From an uncultured Sphingomonadales bacterium (GTDB lineage: Bacteria; Pseudomonadota; Alphaproteobacteria; Sphingomonadales; Sphingomonadaceae): DNA of 64,000 nucleotides. The stretch lies in the NCBI GenBank assembly GCA_903839675.1, contig CAIMDB010000022.1, positions 1 to 64,000 on the forward strand, read 5' to 3'. Below the pieces are notes generated by a model that saw only the letters and a program-made list of their open reading frames with translations, was not told the DNA's origin and made no database searches. Both the position numbers and the translations under genes were made by a program. Shown one piece after another: positions 7,542 to 17,194 of the stretch (positions are counted from its first letter, which is position 1; the number at the start of each line of letters is the position of its first letter).

Positions 7542-8537
7542 TCAATGTGGCGGGCGGACAACGGACGCGCGGTCAGCATCATAAGCGATGATCACTTCTG
7601 AACCCGGCGTGTGGAAATTGGTGATCTCAGACCCATTCAGCTTTTGGCCCACTGTGTTGCGGACATAGGTTTCAGGATCGATGCTGAATGTGCGCCGGCC
7701 ATTTGCATCAACAACCGTAACGTGGCTTTCGCTGATCTCTTCAATCTTGCCGACAAACGGGCATTTGGCGCCCTTTGCCATGACACGGTGGTCCATTGAA
7801 AGGCGGAAACGGTCGGACCGGTTGGCGATGCCTGTATGCGGCGTCCACAAGTTCATCAGGAGGACATCGCCTGCCTGATACGTTGTGCGGCGCCAACGGT
7901 CGGCCGGAATGTTTTCAAGTTGGATCGGGGCGTTTGATCCGGCCTCGTTCTTCGAATGGTAGTTGAACTTATCTGCAGCGAGGCCCTCTGCCAAAATTAG
8001 GCCGCCAATATCGGCATCGATTTCTGCAAGCGGAATCCAGCAAATGCGGAAGGGGATTCCGGGGCTGAAGGGCCCATCCTGATGGATGGCATCGATGCGC
8101 GACTTGCTTGTGTCTTGCTGCGGCGGCGTGGCGCGATATTCCACGACGGGTACCCAGAAGGGATCATCCTGAAACAGGTGCGTGAAAAAGTCATTGATGG
8201 GCTTTTCGGCAACAAAGGAAGTCCAAGGCCGCTTCGCTGCAATGGGCTCCATACGGAAAGGATAGGTCTCTAGACTGCCGCCGTTGTACTGCACGCTTTT
8301 GTCGGTTGCGGCGTTTCCGACAGGATCGATCACACCGTTCGTTTCCAACTCGTCAATCCAGTGTTGACGCAGCCGAGCAACAGCGTCCTTGTCGAGAACG
8401 TCGCGGAAGAACCAGTAGCCATCCATTTCCCAAGCTTCGTCAAGCGCCGCGAGATCGCCAAGCAGGTGATTGTGCGTCTTGAGCTCCTGCATTTCAGGAA
8501 GGGATGCGGAGGGGGTGTCCTTCAATTGCGTCGCCAT
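7542..8537 (-). CDS. PhyH-family Fe(II)/2-oxoglutarate dioxygenase
   Basis: 331 residues of the phytanoyl-CoA dioxygenase family. The metal triad is visible: His152 and Asp154 in IHQDGPF, and His234 in TPHTGIANRS; the SDRFRLS arginine that follows is the likely 2-oxoglutarate carboxylate ligand. Members hydroxylate CoA esters or free small molecules. It is transcribed toward the Rieske gene 106 bases downstream, probably together, and divergently from the SDR/thiolase operon at 8899, sharing a promoter region with an operator-like motif. Confidence 0.85.
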   Translation of the reverse strand: MATQLKDTPSASLPEMQELKTHNHLLGDLAALDEAWEMDGYWFFRDVLDKDAVARLRQHWIDELETNGVIDPVGNAATDKSVQYNGGSLETYPFRMEPIAAKRPWTSFVAEKPINDFFTHLFQDDPFWVPVVEYRATPPQQDTSKSRIDAIHQDGPFSPGIPFRICWIPLAEIDADIGGLILAEGLAADKFNYHSKNEAGSNAPIQLENIPADRWRRTTYQAGDVLLMNLWTPHTGIANRSDRFRLSMDHRVMAKGAKCPFVGKIEEISESHVTVVDANGRRTFSIDPETYVRNTVGQKLNGSEITNFHTPGSEVIIAYDADRASVVRPPH

Positions 8538-8898
8538 ATCGTTCGTCCTCTATCCTTCAGCCGTCCCGCGCTTGATTGGGTTGCCACCTGCGCAGTGTTT
8601 GTCCCGATGCGATCTTTCGTTCATCAATCCGTCCCATTTCAGGAGGTCAACTCCATTTGGGACGGCTTGCGTGAACGTCGGCTCGCGCCGAGAAGGCACC
8701 TTGAAAGGTGTTATCTAGTTATATAATTGCTCGCTGCGCCGAGTCCATAGGTGGATTGGATCGCGAACCCTCTCCGGGTGCCAAAAATGCTGCCCTCAAC
8801 GCGGCTCTTCCGCGCGGAATTACCATCAAGACCATGATTTGCCTTGCGAAGCCTGCGTTCTGCCTGCCAAGCAGTAACTGACTGAAAGGAAGCCTGAA
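8538..8898. other. Divergent promoter region, 361 bases
   Basis: No gene seen. It separates the PhyH gene (minus) from the SDR (plus) and holds the operator-like motif at 8715-8730. A ribosome-binding site (AAAGGAAG) precedes the SDR start. Confidence 0.6.
8715..8730. promoter_or_regulatory. Operator half-site related to 1622-1644
   Basis: TCTAGTTATATAATTG differs at two of sixteen positions from the left arm plus spacer of the palindrome at 1622. The right arm is not conserved here. It is about 170 bases from both divergent start codons. Confidence 0.45.
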
Positions 8899-9681
8899 AT
8901 GAAAATTGATACGACCACGTCTGCCGTTGTGACCGGTGGCGCTTCTGGATTGGGCCGCGCCACCGCAGAGGCTTTGGCAGCTGCGGGCGTCAAAGTTGCT
9001 ATTTTTGATTTGAACGAAGAAACCGGTGCAGACGTTGCCAAGGCAATCGGCGGCTTATTCTGCAAGGTCGACATCATGGATGAAGCGTCCGTTGTCGCCG
9101 GGTTCGACAAGGCACGGGCTGTCCATGGTCAGGAACGTATTCTGGTCCATTGCGCGATGGCGACCCGTCGCGGCAAGACGCTGGCCTTTGACAAGGAAGC
9201 CGGCAAGCTGAAGCGCCTGACGACCGAAGACTATGCCTATGGCGTGCATGGGATTCTGATCGCCAGCTACCGGCTTGCGTCGCTTGCCGCCGAAGGCATG
9301 GCATCGCTTGAACCGCTGGAAGACGGTGAGCGCGGTGTAATCACGCTGACGGCATCTGTTGCCGCTCAGGACGGGCAGATCGGACAGATTACCTATGGCT
9401 CTGCCAAGGCGGGCGTGAACGGCATGGTTTTGCCGATGGCGCGTGACCTGATGGACCTTGGCATTCGCGTCAATTCGATCATGCCCGGCATCTTCGCGAC
9501 ACCGCTTATGCTCGGCGCAAAGCCACAGGTGCTGGAAAGCCTTGCAGCGTCAGTGCCGTTCCCCAAGCGACTGGGCAAGCCGGAAGAATTTGGCAGCCTT
9601 GCCATGGAACTCGTGCGCAACAGCTATTTCAACGGACAGAGCATCCGTCTGGATGGCGCCATCCGAATGGCGCCGCGCTGA
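8899..9681 (+). CDS. Short-chain dehydrogenase, 3-hydroxyacyl-CoA dehydrogenase type II-like
   Basis: 260 residues with the Rossmann TGGASGLGRA glycine motif near residue 14, an acidic residue after the second strand (FDLNE) that favours NAD, and the catalytic YGSAKAG segment with Tyr and Lys near residue 170. The long insertion around residues 90-145 resembles human type 10 17-beta-HSD/HADH2. That family oxidises 3-hydroxyacyl-CoA, and the thiolase gene begins only 21 bases downstream, so the pair probably carries out the last two steps of a beta-oxidation round. Confidence 0.82.
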   Translation: MKIDTTTSAVVTGGASGLGRATAEALAAAGVKVAIFDLNEETGADVAKAIGGLFCKVDIMDEASVVAGFDKARAVHGQERILVHCAMATRRGKTLAFDKEAGKLKRLTTEDYAYGVHGILIASYRLASLAAEGMASLEPLEDGERGVITLTASVAAQDGQIGQITYGSAKAGVNGMVLPMARDLMDLGIRVNSIMPGIFATPLMLGAKPQVLESLAASVPFPKRLGKPEEFGSLAMELVRNSYFNGQSIRLDGAIRMAPR

Positions 9682-9702
9682 CCCCATTGAAGGACCAAAT
9701 TG

Positions 9703-10959
9703 ATGTCTGACGCTTTCATCGTTGATGCTTGTCGAACGCCGCGGGGCATTGGCAAACAGGGGAAGGGGGCGCTTGCCCATCTTCATCCGCAAGATCTGGG
9801 CGCAACGGTGCTGCGTGCCCTCCGCGATCGCAACGCGCTGGATACAGCGACGGTGGACGACATCATTTGGTCGACGAGCCAGCAGCGTGGCAAGCAGGCG
9901 GGTGATCTCGGCCGCCTTTCGGCGCTGTGGGCCGGGTACGATCTGAAGGCGAGCGGTGTGACGCTTGACCGGTATTGCGGCGGTGGCATCACCACCGTTG
10001 GTTTTGCGGCCGCACAGATCATCGCCGGTTTTGAAGATATCGTCATCGCGGGCGGCACAGAGATGATGAGCCATCATGCTGAATGCGATGCGTGGGACGT
10101 GGGGACAGAATATGCGGCTCTCGGGCGGGCGCGCGGCAATTATGATCTCCATCTGGAGCATCCGATTTCGCATGTCGGCGTGGCGGCGGATGCCATTGCG
10201 GCGATGGAGGGGATAGACCGCGCGACGCTTGAGGCACTTGGCGTCGACAGCCAGCGCAAAGCCAAAGCGGCCATTGATGCCGGTCATTTCAGCAAGAGCC
10301 TTGTTCCGGTGTACAACCGTGATGGATCGCTCGCGCTCGACCATGACGAATATCCACGGCCCGAGACGACGGCAGAAAGCTTGGCTGGCTTGAAACCTGC
10401 CTTCACGGGTGTGGAGAACGTCGCCGCCAGCCCGGATGGCACCACAATGCGCCAGATGATCGAGCGGAAATATCCGGAGCTGTCATGGGAGCCGCTGCAT
10501 CACGCAGGCACAAGTTCAGGCGTGGTGGATGGGTCAGCCGCATTGCTGCTCGCCTCAGAAAGCGCGCTTAAAGCCAATGGCTGGACCCCGCGGGCGCGGA
10601 TCGTCACTTCGGTCAACGTGGGCGACTGCCCAACGCTGATCCTCAATGCGCCTGTTCCAGCCGCTCGAAAGGCTTTGGAGCGCGCAGGCCTGACGGTGGA
10701 GGATATCGACGTTTGGGAGATCAATGAGGCGTTTGCGGTCGTCACTGAAAAGGCGATCCGCGATCTTGGCCTGGATCGGACCAAGGTGAACATCAACGGC
10801 GGATCCATCGCCCTGGGGCATCCCATCGGCGCAACGGGCGCGATCCTCATCGGTACGGCGCTGGATGAATTGGAACGGTCCGGCGGCCACTACGCGCTCA
10901 TAACCATGTGCGCCTTTGGCGGGATGGCGCCTGCGATTATCCTTGAGCGTTTGAATTAG
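9703..10959 (+). CDS. Thiolase (acetyl-CoA C-acyltransferase)
   Basis: 418 residues, near the normal thiolase length. The nucleophile is Cys92 in DRYCGGG, the base His lies in ALGHPIGATGA near residue 370, and the second Cys is in TMCAFGGMAP near the C terminus. It cleaves 3-oxoacyl-CoA with CoA. The ATG follows AAGGA at about nine bases. It converges on the ligase gene at 10980, and only 20 bases separate the two. Confidence 0.92.
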   Translation: MSDAFIVDACRTPRGIGKQGKGALAHLHPQDLGATVLRALRDRNALDTATVDDIIWSTSQQRGKQAGDLGRLSALWAGYDLKASGVTLDRYCGGGITTVGFAAAQIIAGFEDIVIAGGTEMMSHHAECDAWDVGTEYAALGRARGNYDLHLEHPISHVGVAADAIAAMEGIDRATLEALGVDSQRKAKAAIDAGHFSKSLVPVYNRDGSLALDHDEYPRPETTAESLAGLKPAFTGVENVAASPDGTTMRQMIERKYPELSWEPLHHAGTSSGVVDGSAALLLASESALKANGWTPRARIVTSVNVGDCPTLILNAPVPAARKALERAGLTVEDIDVWEINEAFAVVTEKAIRDLGLDRTKVNINGGSIALGHPIGATGAILIGTALDELERSGGHYALITMCAFGGMAPAIILERLN

Positions 10960-10979
10960 CTGGCTGCCGTTGGCGTAGC

Positions 10980-12806
10980 TTAGGACGGAGAGATCGCCTG
11001 ACCTTGGTACAAGGCATCCAGATCATCTGCCCGGCGGCGCTGCACCTCGCGTTGGTTGATGTACCCTTTGTCAGCAATTTCATCCCCGCTGGGCGCCGCA
11101 ACAAGTAGGCGTAGCGCGCGGACCTGTCGGGATTGGCCACCGGCTGCGTGATTGTGGCGCGACAAGGCTTTGCCGATATGATCTTGCACCAGCGGGTGGG
11201 TTGAAAGTTCAACAGGCGAGAGCGCTTCTCCCAACAGTTTCTGTGCATCGGCAACACGCAGCCAGCCAAGTGCTCGGACGTCCGCACGGCCCTCACCAAC
11301 AATCACCGCATCCATCAGCAACGGGTCGAGCGCAGATAGAAGCGCCATCCGTACATTGCCGACATCAACCCACGTTCCGGATTGAAGCTTGAAATTCTCT
11401 GACAGGCGCCCGTCAAAGACGACGCCGAGCTTCGGCTCGTCTGGGTTGACGAACTTGGCCGCATCTCCGGTGCAGTAAAATCCTTCAACATCAAAGGCGG
11501 CGGCGGTGGCGGCGGAATCATTCACATAGCCGGGGCTAACGGTCATGCCCTTCACGCGGATCTCAAAACTATCGCCGGCCGGCGATAGTTTGACGGTGTT
11601 TCCAGCAAAGGGCAGCCCGATGGGTCCGGTGCGCTCAATCGGCCACGGCGTTGCGAACGTGCCTTGCGTTTCGCTTGTGCCATATTTGGCGATCACCGGG
11701 ATACGTTCTCCGGTTGCGGCAACAGACAGGGCCTGAAGCCGCCGGAACACGTCCTCCGACAGGCCGGCAGCTCCAAAGCTCAAATGATTGAGTTTGCTGA
11801 AAAACCTGTCGCGCAAGTCGACATCATTCTCCATCGCCTCCACCAGCTCTGAGTAGAAGGACGGCGTTGAGTTGAACTCCGATGGCGAAATTTCCCGCAG
11901 GTTGCGGATCGATTCCCCGAATTGACCGGGGACTGGCCGACCATCGTCGATGAAGAGGCAGGCGCCGTCATTCAGCACATCCGCCATGAGGGTGTTGTTC
12001 CCGCCGACGTGGCTCCAAGGCATCCAAGAGAGATAGGCGCGCGTGCCAAGCTCAATCTCATGCGTGTACATGGCATCATGCTGGGCCACGACGCCCGTCA
12101 GCATCTGCTGGGTTTGGATGGTGCCCTTGGGCTTTCCGGTCGAGCCAGAGGTGAAGATTGTCTTGGCATGTGTTTCGGGCGTGATCGCATCGATAGACGC
12201 ATCAACTGCATCGGTGACAACAGTGTCCAGCAGCGACGAGAAGGTAATTGTTTCGCCATTTGGCGCTGCTTCATCGGTGACGAGCAGGACATTCTCATCA
12301 CCCCCTAAAGCGCGCAGTGCATGCTGAAACGTTTGCCAGCTATCTGCGTAAATCAGTCGAGGTTTGCTGATCGCAGCGCAGTGCCGCAACCGTGCGAAAT
12401 CTCCGCCTGCCAGCGCATAATTGACTGAGACGGGCACATAGGGGATGCGCGCCATCTGTGCTGCCAGATTGAGGATCAAATGGCTTGCCGAGGCACCCGA
12501 CAGGACCATGATGGACTGTCCGGCTGAGAACTCCATATCGAGCAGCGCCTGCGCCAGATGGCGGGCCTTGCCGATAATGGCGGCATAGCTATGCTTTTCC
12601 CATTCTCCACGCGATCCATCCGCCAGCAGAGTCCGACGTGCGATGAGCGGGGCATCCGGGATCTTTTGCGCACGGTCCATGGCCAGATGCGGAATGGATG
12701 GCCAGGGTGTCGGCAGGGGATAACCTGGCGAGATTAACCAAGAGCCGTCTGCCCTTTTTTCAAAGCGGCAATTGTGCGGGCGGAATGGGAGAGGTCGGTA
12801 GATCAC
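10980..12806 (-). CDS. Feruloyl-CoA-synthetase-like AMP-binding ligase
   Basis: 608 residues of the adenylate-forming superfamily. The P-loop-like TIFTSGSTGKPKGTIQTQ is near residue 220, the YGTSETQGTF motif near 390, and the adenylate-binding aspartate segment (FYCTGDAA) near 455. The long N terminus and overall size resemble feruloyl-CoA synthetases that activate aromatic acids. A GTG start is used. The catalytic C-terminal lysine region is short and divergent. It stands 30 bases downstream of a second ligase on the same strand. Confidence 0.8.
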   Translation of the reverse strand: MIYRPLPFRPHNCRFEKRADGSWLISPGYPLPTPWPSIPHLAMDRAQKIPDAPLIARRTLLADGSRGEWEKHSYAAIIGKARHLAQALLDMEFSAGQSIMVLSGASASHLILNLAAQMARIPYVPVSVNYALAGGDFARLRHCAAISKPRLIYADSWQTFQHALRALGGDENVLLVTDEAAPNGETITFSSLLDTVVTDAVDASIDAITPETHAKTIFTSGSTGKPKGTIQTQQMLTGVVAQHDAMYTHEIELGTRAYLSWMPWSHVGGNNTLMADVLNDGACLFIDDGRPVPGQFGESIRNLREISPSEFNSTPSFYSELVEAMENDVDLRDRFFSKLNHLSFGAAGLSEDVFRRLQALSVAATGERIPVIAKYGTSETQGTFATPWPIERTGPIGLPFAGNTVKLSPAGDSFEIRVKGMTVSPGYVNDSAATAAAFDVEGFYCTGDAAKFVNPDEPKLGVVFDGRLSENFKLQSGTWVDVGNVRMALLSALDPLLMDAVIVGEGRADVRALGWLRVADAQKLLGEALSPVELSTHPLVQDHIGKALSRHNHAAGGQSRQVRALRLLVAAPSGDEIADKGYINQREVQRRRADDLDALYQGQAISPS

Positions 12807-12836
12807 GCCGCACCCCCGCGATTTTGCCGCGTCAAA

Positions 12837-14333
12837 TCAAGCCGCTTCGAGCAGTTTTTTGAGCTCTGGCTGACTTGGCTTCAAGGATGGCGTCCTTGGG
12901 AAGTCCGCAACCTCGAGCAGCTTTGTCGGGACCTGATAGGCGGTCAACTTTTCCCGCAAAAAGGCGCGCAGAGCGTCTTCGGTTACGGCATGGCCGGTCC
13001 GCACGCGATAGCCTGCTGCGGGCACCTGCCCAAGACGGGCGTCCGATAGGGCAACGACGCAGGCTTCGAGGACATCGGGGTGTGATTCAATCGCCTTGAC
13101 CACATCGTCCGGGATGATCTTGAACCCGCCGCGGATAATCGCATTGTCGGCCCTGCCGAGGATCCAGAGAAAACTCTTCTCGTCCATGCGGGCGAGGTCG
13201 GTTGTCCGTATCCAGCTCTTTCCGTCACCAAGATGGCTCGCTCGCAATTCCAACAGACCCTTTTCGCCTAAAGGAAGGGGTTCACCGGTTTCGGTATCAA
13301 CAACGCGACCTTCGATGCCGGGGTTCATGCGCCCAACGCTGCCAATCCGCTCGCTGCCATATTTCTTAAAGTCGGACATCGTCCAACCTGCGACGCCGCC
13401 TGCAAACTCCGTCGCGCCATAATTTTGGAGGATCGGCACGCCGTAAATGTCATAAAATTGCTGGGCCATCGCCGGATCGAGCGGGGCCATGGAGGTCCTA
13501 AATACAGCAAGGCTGGAAAAGGCTTCTTTGGGAACCTTGGCATCAAGGATCATACGCAGCGCCGATGGCGGCGCGCCGACAACCTTGGGCTGGTGCCGTT
13601 GGATGGCGTCTACGAACTCGTCCACGCGGAACCTGTCGAGCAGACAGGCTTTGCGTCCAGCCGACAGGGTGAGGAACAGGCCGAAGATGCCGCCGATATG
13701 GGCGAACGGCGTGTTGGCAATGCTCACGGCACGCGAAAGCTTCGGTGCCGCGTCCATATCACGGTTCTCAAACACGGCGGCATCGAGAACCATTTTTGAG
13801 AAGTTTTCCGACTTCAGAGGAATCCGCTTTGGCGTGCCCGTCGTTCCGCTCGACAACATCTCGATCCCGATGCCATTGGCATCCGACATGAAATCGGCCC
13901 CTGTCTTGTCGAAGATCTTTTTGACAGGCGCTGTTTCATCGCCGGTCACTTCAAGGCAAAGTGCTCCGCTTGCGCGTGCCGCCTCTCGAATCTCCGGGCG
14001 CGCCCAGTCCACGCTCAGCGCGATAATGACGGCCGTTTTCAGGTTCGTGATGTCGTTCGCGAGCTTTGCATCAGGCAGCGAAGGGTTGAGAGTAACGATG
14101 CACCGGTCATTGATGATTGTGCCGATAATGACTGCCGCGATGTGAGGCGTGTTACGCAAGATGCCGCCGATCCGGGTTCCCGGCGCAATGCCCTCAACCT
14201 TATAGATCGACTCAATCGCCTCAATGATGCCATTGAGCTCGCCCCAGCTGTGCCAAACTTTCCCATATTCCAGCGCCGGTGCGGCCGGATCAATCGCCAT
14301 AACATTGCGGACGATTGAGCTCAGGCTGGGCAT
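12837..14333 (-). CDS. Acyl-CoA synthetase (AMP-binding)
   Basis: 498 residues. Visible are the SSGTTGTPKRIPL phosphate-binding motif near residue 167, an NYGATEFAGG motif near 305, TTDLARMDE near 372, and a C-terminal lysine segment (RTPSLKPSQPELK) suited to the adenylation half-reaction. It would activate a carboxylic acid to its CoA thioester. It is the first gene of a two-ligase minus-strand operon, divergent from the SDR at 14442. Confidence 0.85.
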   Translation of the reverse strand: MPSLSSIVRNVMAIDPAAPALEYGKVWHSWGELNGIIEAIESIYKVEGIAPGTRIGGILRNTPHIAAVIIGTIINDRCIVTLNPSLPDAKLANDITNLKTAVIIALSVDWARPEIREAARASGALCLEVTGDETAPVKKIFDKTGADFMSDANGIGIEMLSSGTTGTPKRIPLKSENFSKMVLDAAVFENRDMDAAPKLSRAVSIANTPFAHIGGIFGLFLTLSAGRKACLLDRFRVDEFVDAIQRHQPKVVGAPPSALRMILDAKVPKEAFSSLAVFRTSMAPLDPAMAQQFYDIYGVPILQNYGATEFAGGVAGWTMSDFKKYGSERIGSVGRMNPGIEGRVVDTETGEPLPLGEKGLLELRASHLGDGKSWIRTTDLARMDEKSFLWILGRADNAIIRGGFKIIPDDVVKAIESHPDVLEACVVALSDARLGQVPAAGYRVRTGHAVTEDALRAFLREKLTAYQVPTKLLEVADFPRTPSLKPSQPELKKLLEAA

Positions 14334-14441
14334 ATTCAGAATCCTCGTCGTATCTGTTTGATTATATGTATAGCGGATTTATATGAATGACGCGTTCGAA
14401 AAGCAAGAAGCTTGCGCGCAGAGACATGAGAGGATTGGGTC

Positions 14442-15368
14442 ATGAGGCATTTCGAAGGCAAGGTTGCCATCATCACCGGCGCTGGTCGCGGTATTGGCCG
14501 GGATGCGGCTCTTCTCATGGCATCGGAGGGCGCCAGCGTTGTCGTCAACGATCTTGGCGGTGGGCCTCAGGGTGGTGGTGGCGATACGTCCTTTGCGCAG
14601 CAGGTTGTTTCGGAAATTGAGGCGGCAGGCGGAACAGCTGTGGCGGAAACGTCGAGCGTGGCATCCATGGAAGGCGGCAAAGCTGTCGTTCAATGCGCGA
14701 TGGACACTTATGGCCGGCTCGACTTCCTCATCAACAATGCCGGCATCATTCGCCCGAAGCGGATTACAGACATGAGCGAAGAGGATTTTGACAACGTCCT
14801 GAACGTCAACCTCAAAGGCTATTTCGCGACAATGCGGGAAGGCGCCCAGTATCTGAAGCGGCAGGGTGGCGCGATCGTCAACATGAGTTCTCCATCCGGC
14901 TTCGGGCACCTTGGCATGGCAAATTACAGCGCGGCGAAGGAAGGCGTTGTGGGCCTCACACGGTCTGTCGCGCGCGAACTGGGGGAGTTTGGCGTGCGTT
15001 GCAACGCCGTGCGCCCCATGTCGCAAGGCTCTGCAATGGCGATCCCCGAAGTCTTTGAGACCATCACATATCAAACGCAGACATTGGGCATCCCGCATCT
15101 GGCAAACCAGTGGCTGATGACCCATGGGTTGGAAACGGCCCCTCATTCGGTTGCAGCGGTGATGGCCTGGCTGTGTTCGCCTTTGTCGGAAAATATCAAC
15201 GGGCGTGAAGTTTACATTTGCGGCGCGCAGGTTGCTCTGGTTCAAGAGCCAGAATTGATCCGCAATCAGTTTATGTCAGGCGGTTGGACTTGGGAAGGGA
15301 TGTGCGATCCGATGGTCACAAATGCGCTGACATATGACGTCCGCAATCGCTACACTGGGAAGAATTAG
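14442..15368 (+). CDS. Short-chain dehydrogenase, MFE-2-like
   Basis: 308 residues with TGAGRGIGRD near residue 11, VVNDLGGG after the second strand, NNAG near residue 99 and YSAAKEG with catalytic Tyr/Lys near residue 164. The NDLGG motif and extended C terminus resemble the (3R)-hydroxyacyl-CoA dehydrogenase domain of peroxisomal multifunctional enzyme 2 and its bacterial relatives in steroid side-chain degradation. The acyl-CoA dehydrogenase gene follows 50 bases downstream. Confidence 0.8.
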   Translation: MRHFEGKVAIITGAGRGIGRDAALLMASEGASVVVNDLGGGPQGGGGDTSFAQQVVSEIEAAGGTAVAETSSVASMEGGKAVVQCAMDTYGRLDFLINNAGIIRPKRITDMSEEDFDNVLNVNLKGYFATMREGAQYLKRQGGAIVNMSSPSGFGHLGMANYSAAKEGVVGLTRSVARELGEFGVRCNAVRPMSQGSAMAIPEVFETITYQTQTLGIPHLANQWLMTHGLETAPHSVAAVMAWLCSPLSENINGREVYICGAQVALVQEPELIRNQFMSGGWTWEGMCDPMVTNALTYDVRNRYTGKN

Positions 15369-15418
15369 AGCCGCCTCAATATCAGGGCGAAATGGACGTC
15401 GTTTTCGGAGAGATTTTT

Positions 15419-16585
15419 ATGAATTTCGAGCTCGCTGAAGAGCACCGCATGCTGAAAGATCTGGTCCGCAAATTTGTGGATTCAGAGCTGATGCCGCTGG
15501 AAAGCGGTGTCCTTCAGAAGGAATCATCGGGACAAGGCAGCTATCTGACCGCCGAGCAATTGACTAAGGTGGATGCGGTGTCGCGTGATCTTGGGCTTTG
15601 GGGGCTTGATGCGCCGGAAGAAGTCGGCGGCATGAACTTGCCAATGGTCGCTATGGTCGGCGTCAATGAGGAATTGGGCCGTACGGCAACGCCGTACACA
15701 TTGCCGCCGGATTCCCCCAACTTACGGATGATGATGGTGGCTGCGGATGAACGCCAGCGGGAGGCCTATCTGGCCCCTTATGTGCGCGGCGAAACCATTT
15801 CCGCGATTGGGATCTCGGAACCCGGTGCAGGCGCGGACCCTGCCCAGATGAAAACAACGGCGGTGCAGGACGGGGATGACTGGGTCATCAATGGCCGCAA
15901 GATCTGGATCACGAAGGCGGATGAAGCGCATTTCACGATCCTGATGGCGGTGACGGATAAGAACCCCGACGGCCGCAATGGCATGTCTGCGTTTCTGGTT
16001 GACCGCGACACGCCGGGCTTCAACGTCCTTCGCAAAATCCCGATGATTGACGGAACCGCGACTTACGAGATTGCGCTGGAGGATTGCCGTGTTCCGGGCT
16101 GGAAATTGCTGGGCAAGCGCGGGCAGGGCTTTGCGCCGATGCAGGTCCGTTTGGGCACGCGCCGCATTGAAATGGCGTCATGGTCCATCGGGATGGCGCA
16201 GCGCGCGCTGGATATGATGATCGATTATGCACCACAGCGGGTGACGTTCGGCAAGCCTTTGGCCTCACGTCAGACCATTCAAAACTGGGTCGCCGATGCC
16301 GCAACGCGCATTCACGCAATGCGGTTGATGACCTATGATTGTGCCTGGAAGCTCGACGAGGGTCGCGACACGGGCCAGGAAATCTCCATGGTCAAATCCT
16401 ATTGCACCGAAGCGGCCTATGACATTGTCGACCACGCCATGCAGATGTTTGGCGGCATGGGCATGACGCGGGAATTGCCGCTGTATCTGATGTCAGCAAA
16501 GCTGCGTACGATGCGGATTTATGATGGCCCAAGCGAAATCCACAATTGGGTCGTGGCCCGCAATCTGTTGGGCACCCGGGATTAG
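15419..16585 (+). CDS. Acyl-CoA dehydrogenase
   Basis: 388 residues, the usual single-subunit ACAD length. The start is placed at MNFELAEEHRML after CGGAGAG rather than nine codons upstream. Visible are the GISEPGAGADPAQMKTTA flavin/substrate motif near residue 134, WVINGRKIWIT near 158, the helical region with Arg/Gln flavin contacts (VTFGKPLASRQTIQ) and the C-terminal QMFGGMGMTREL and YDGPSEIHNW motifs. It would introduce a 2,3-double bond into an acyl-CoA. It follows the MFE-2-like SDR. Confidence 0.9.
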   Translation: MNFELAEEHRMLKDLVRKFVDSELMPLESGVLQKESSGQGSYLTAEQLTKVDAVSRDLGLWGLDAPEEVGGMNLPMVAMVGVNEELGRTATPYTLPPDSPNLRMMMVAADERQREAYLAPYVRGETISAIGISEPGAGADPAQMKTTAVQDGDDWVINGRKIWITKADEAHFTILMAVTDKNPDGRNGMSAFLVDRDTPGFNVLRKIPMIDGTATYEIALEDCRVPGWKLLGKRGQGFAPMQVRLGTRRIEMASWSIGMAQRALDMMIDYAPQRVTFGKPLASRQTIQNWVADAATRIHAMRLMTYDCAWKLDEGRDTGQEISMVKSYCTEAAYDIVDHAMQMFGGMGMTRELPLYLMSAKLRTMRIYDGPSEIHNWVVARNLLGTRD

Positions 16586-16596
16586 TATTGAAGGTG

Positions 16597-16630
16597 TCAG
16601 CGCCGGTCCGTTCCATTCAGCCGGCGCTGA
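16597..16630. terminator. Perfect 10-bp hairpin between convergent genes
   Basis: TCAGCGCCGG at 16597-16606 pairs exactly with CCGGCGCTGA at 16621-16630, loop 14 bases. It lies between the convergent ACAD and thioesterase genes and could stop transcription from both sides; no clear T run. Confidence 0.55.
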
Positions 16631-16634
16631 TCCG

Positions 16635-17096
16635 TCACTTCAGTGTTTCTAGAAACGCGCGAAGGTCGGAAGCTACTGGAGTCGGTCGCCGGGTTGTGGC
16701 ATCAACATAGACATGCACGAAATACCCTTCCGCGGCGGCCAAATCTTCCCCGGCCTTAAACAAACCCACTTCGTAACGGACGCTCGACGTTCCGATTTTG
16801 GCGACACGAATTCCAGCGTCCACGACATCGGGAAAACTGAGGGCGGTCGCATATGTGCAGCCCGTTTCCACCACAAGGCCGATGACGGGGCTCGTTTGCA
16901 GGTCAAGCAGCCCTTCGTCGATCAGGGTCGCATTCACTGCCGTGTCGAAAAAGCTGTAATAGATGACGTTATTGACATGGCCGTACACGTCATTGTCCAT
17001 CCAGCGTGTCGTCATCTGGCGGAAGCGGGGATATCTATCGCGGGTGGCTCTGCCAGAGCGCGCGGTTCCGGAAGGGGCTGGCGGAGTTTTGGTCAT
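16635..17096 (-). CDS. Acyl-CoA thioesterase, 4-hydroxybenzoyl-CoA thioesterase type
   Basis: 153 residues, single hotdog fold. The RWMDNDVYGHVNNVIYYSFFDTA segment contains the Asp-x-(Y/F)-GHVNN signature of the 4HBT family with its catalytic Asp. It hydrolyses an acyl-CoA to recover CoA or release a dead-end acid. The N-terminal 25 residues are low-complexity and the true start may be further in. It lies divergent from the alcohol dehydrogenase. Confidence 0.82.
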   Translation of the reverse strand: MTKTPPAPSGTARSGRATRDRYPRFRQMTTRWMDNDVYGHVNNVIYYSFFDTAVNATLIDEGLLDLQTSPVIGLVVETGCTYATALSFPDVVDAGIRVAKIGTSSVRYEVGLFKAGEDLAAAEGYFVHVYVDATTRRPTPVASDLRAFLETLK

Positions 17097-17194
17097 GGCT
17101 GTTCCGATAGAGGATAGACGAAAAAAAAGGCGGGGCGCATGTGTTCTCCCTTTGGCGATGATACGGTTTGGCGCCGGTAAAAAGGACTGGAGTG

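Noticed and set aside
9550-10344. 264-codon minus-strand frame across the SDR/thiolase junction
   Set aside because: It spans two well-supported plus-strand genes and has no motif.
14379-15245. Long minus-strand frame (288 codons) opposite the SDR
   Set aside because: It is the antisense shadow of a well-supported SDR, with no recognisable motifs and no ribosome-binding site.
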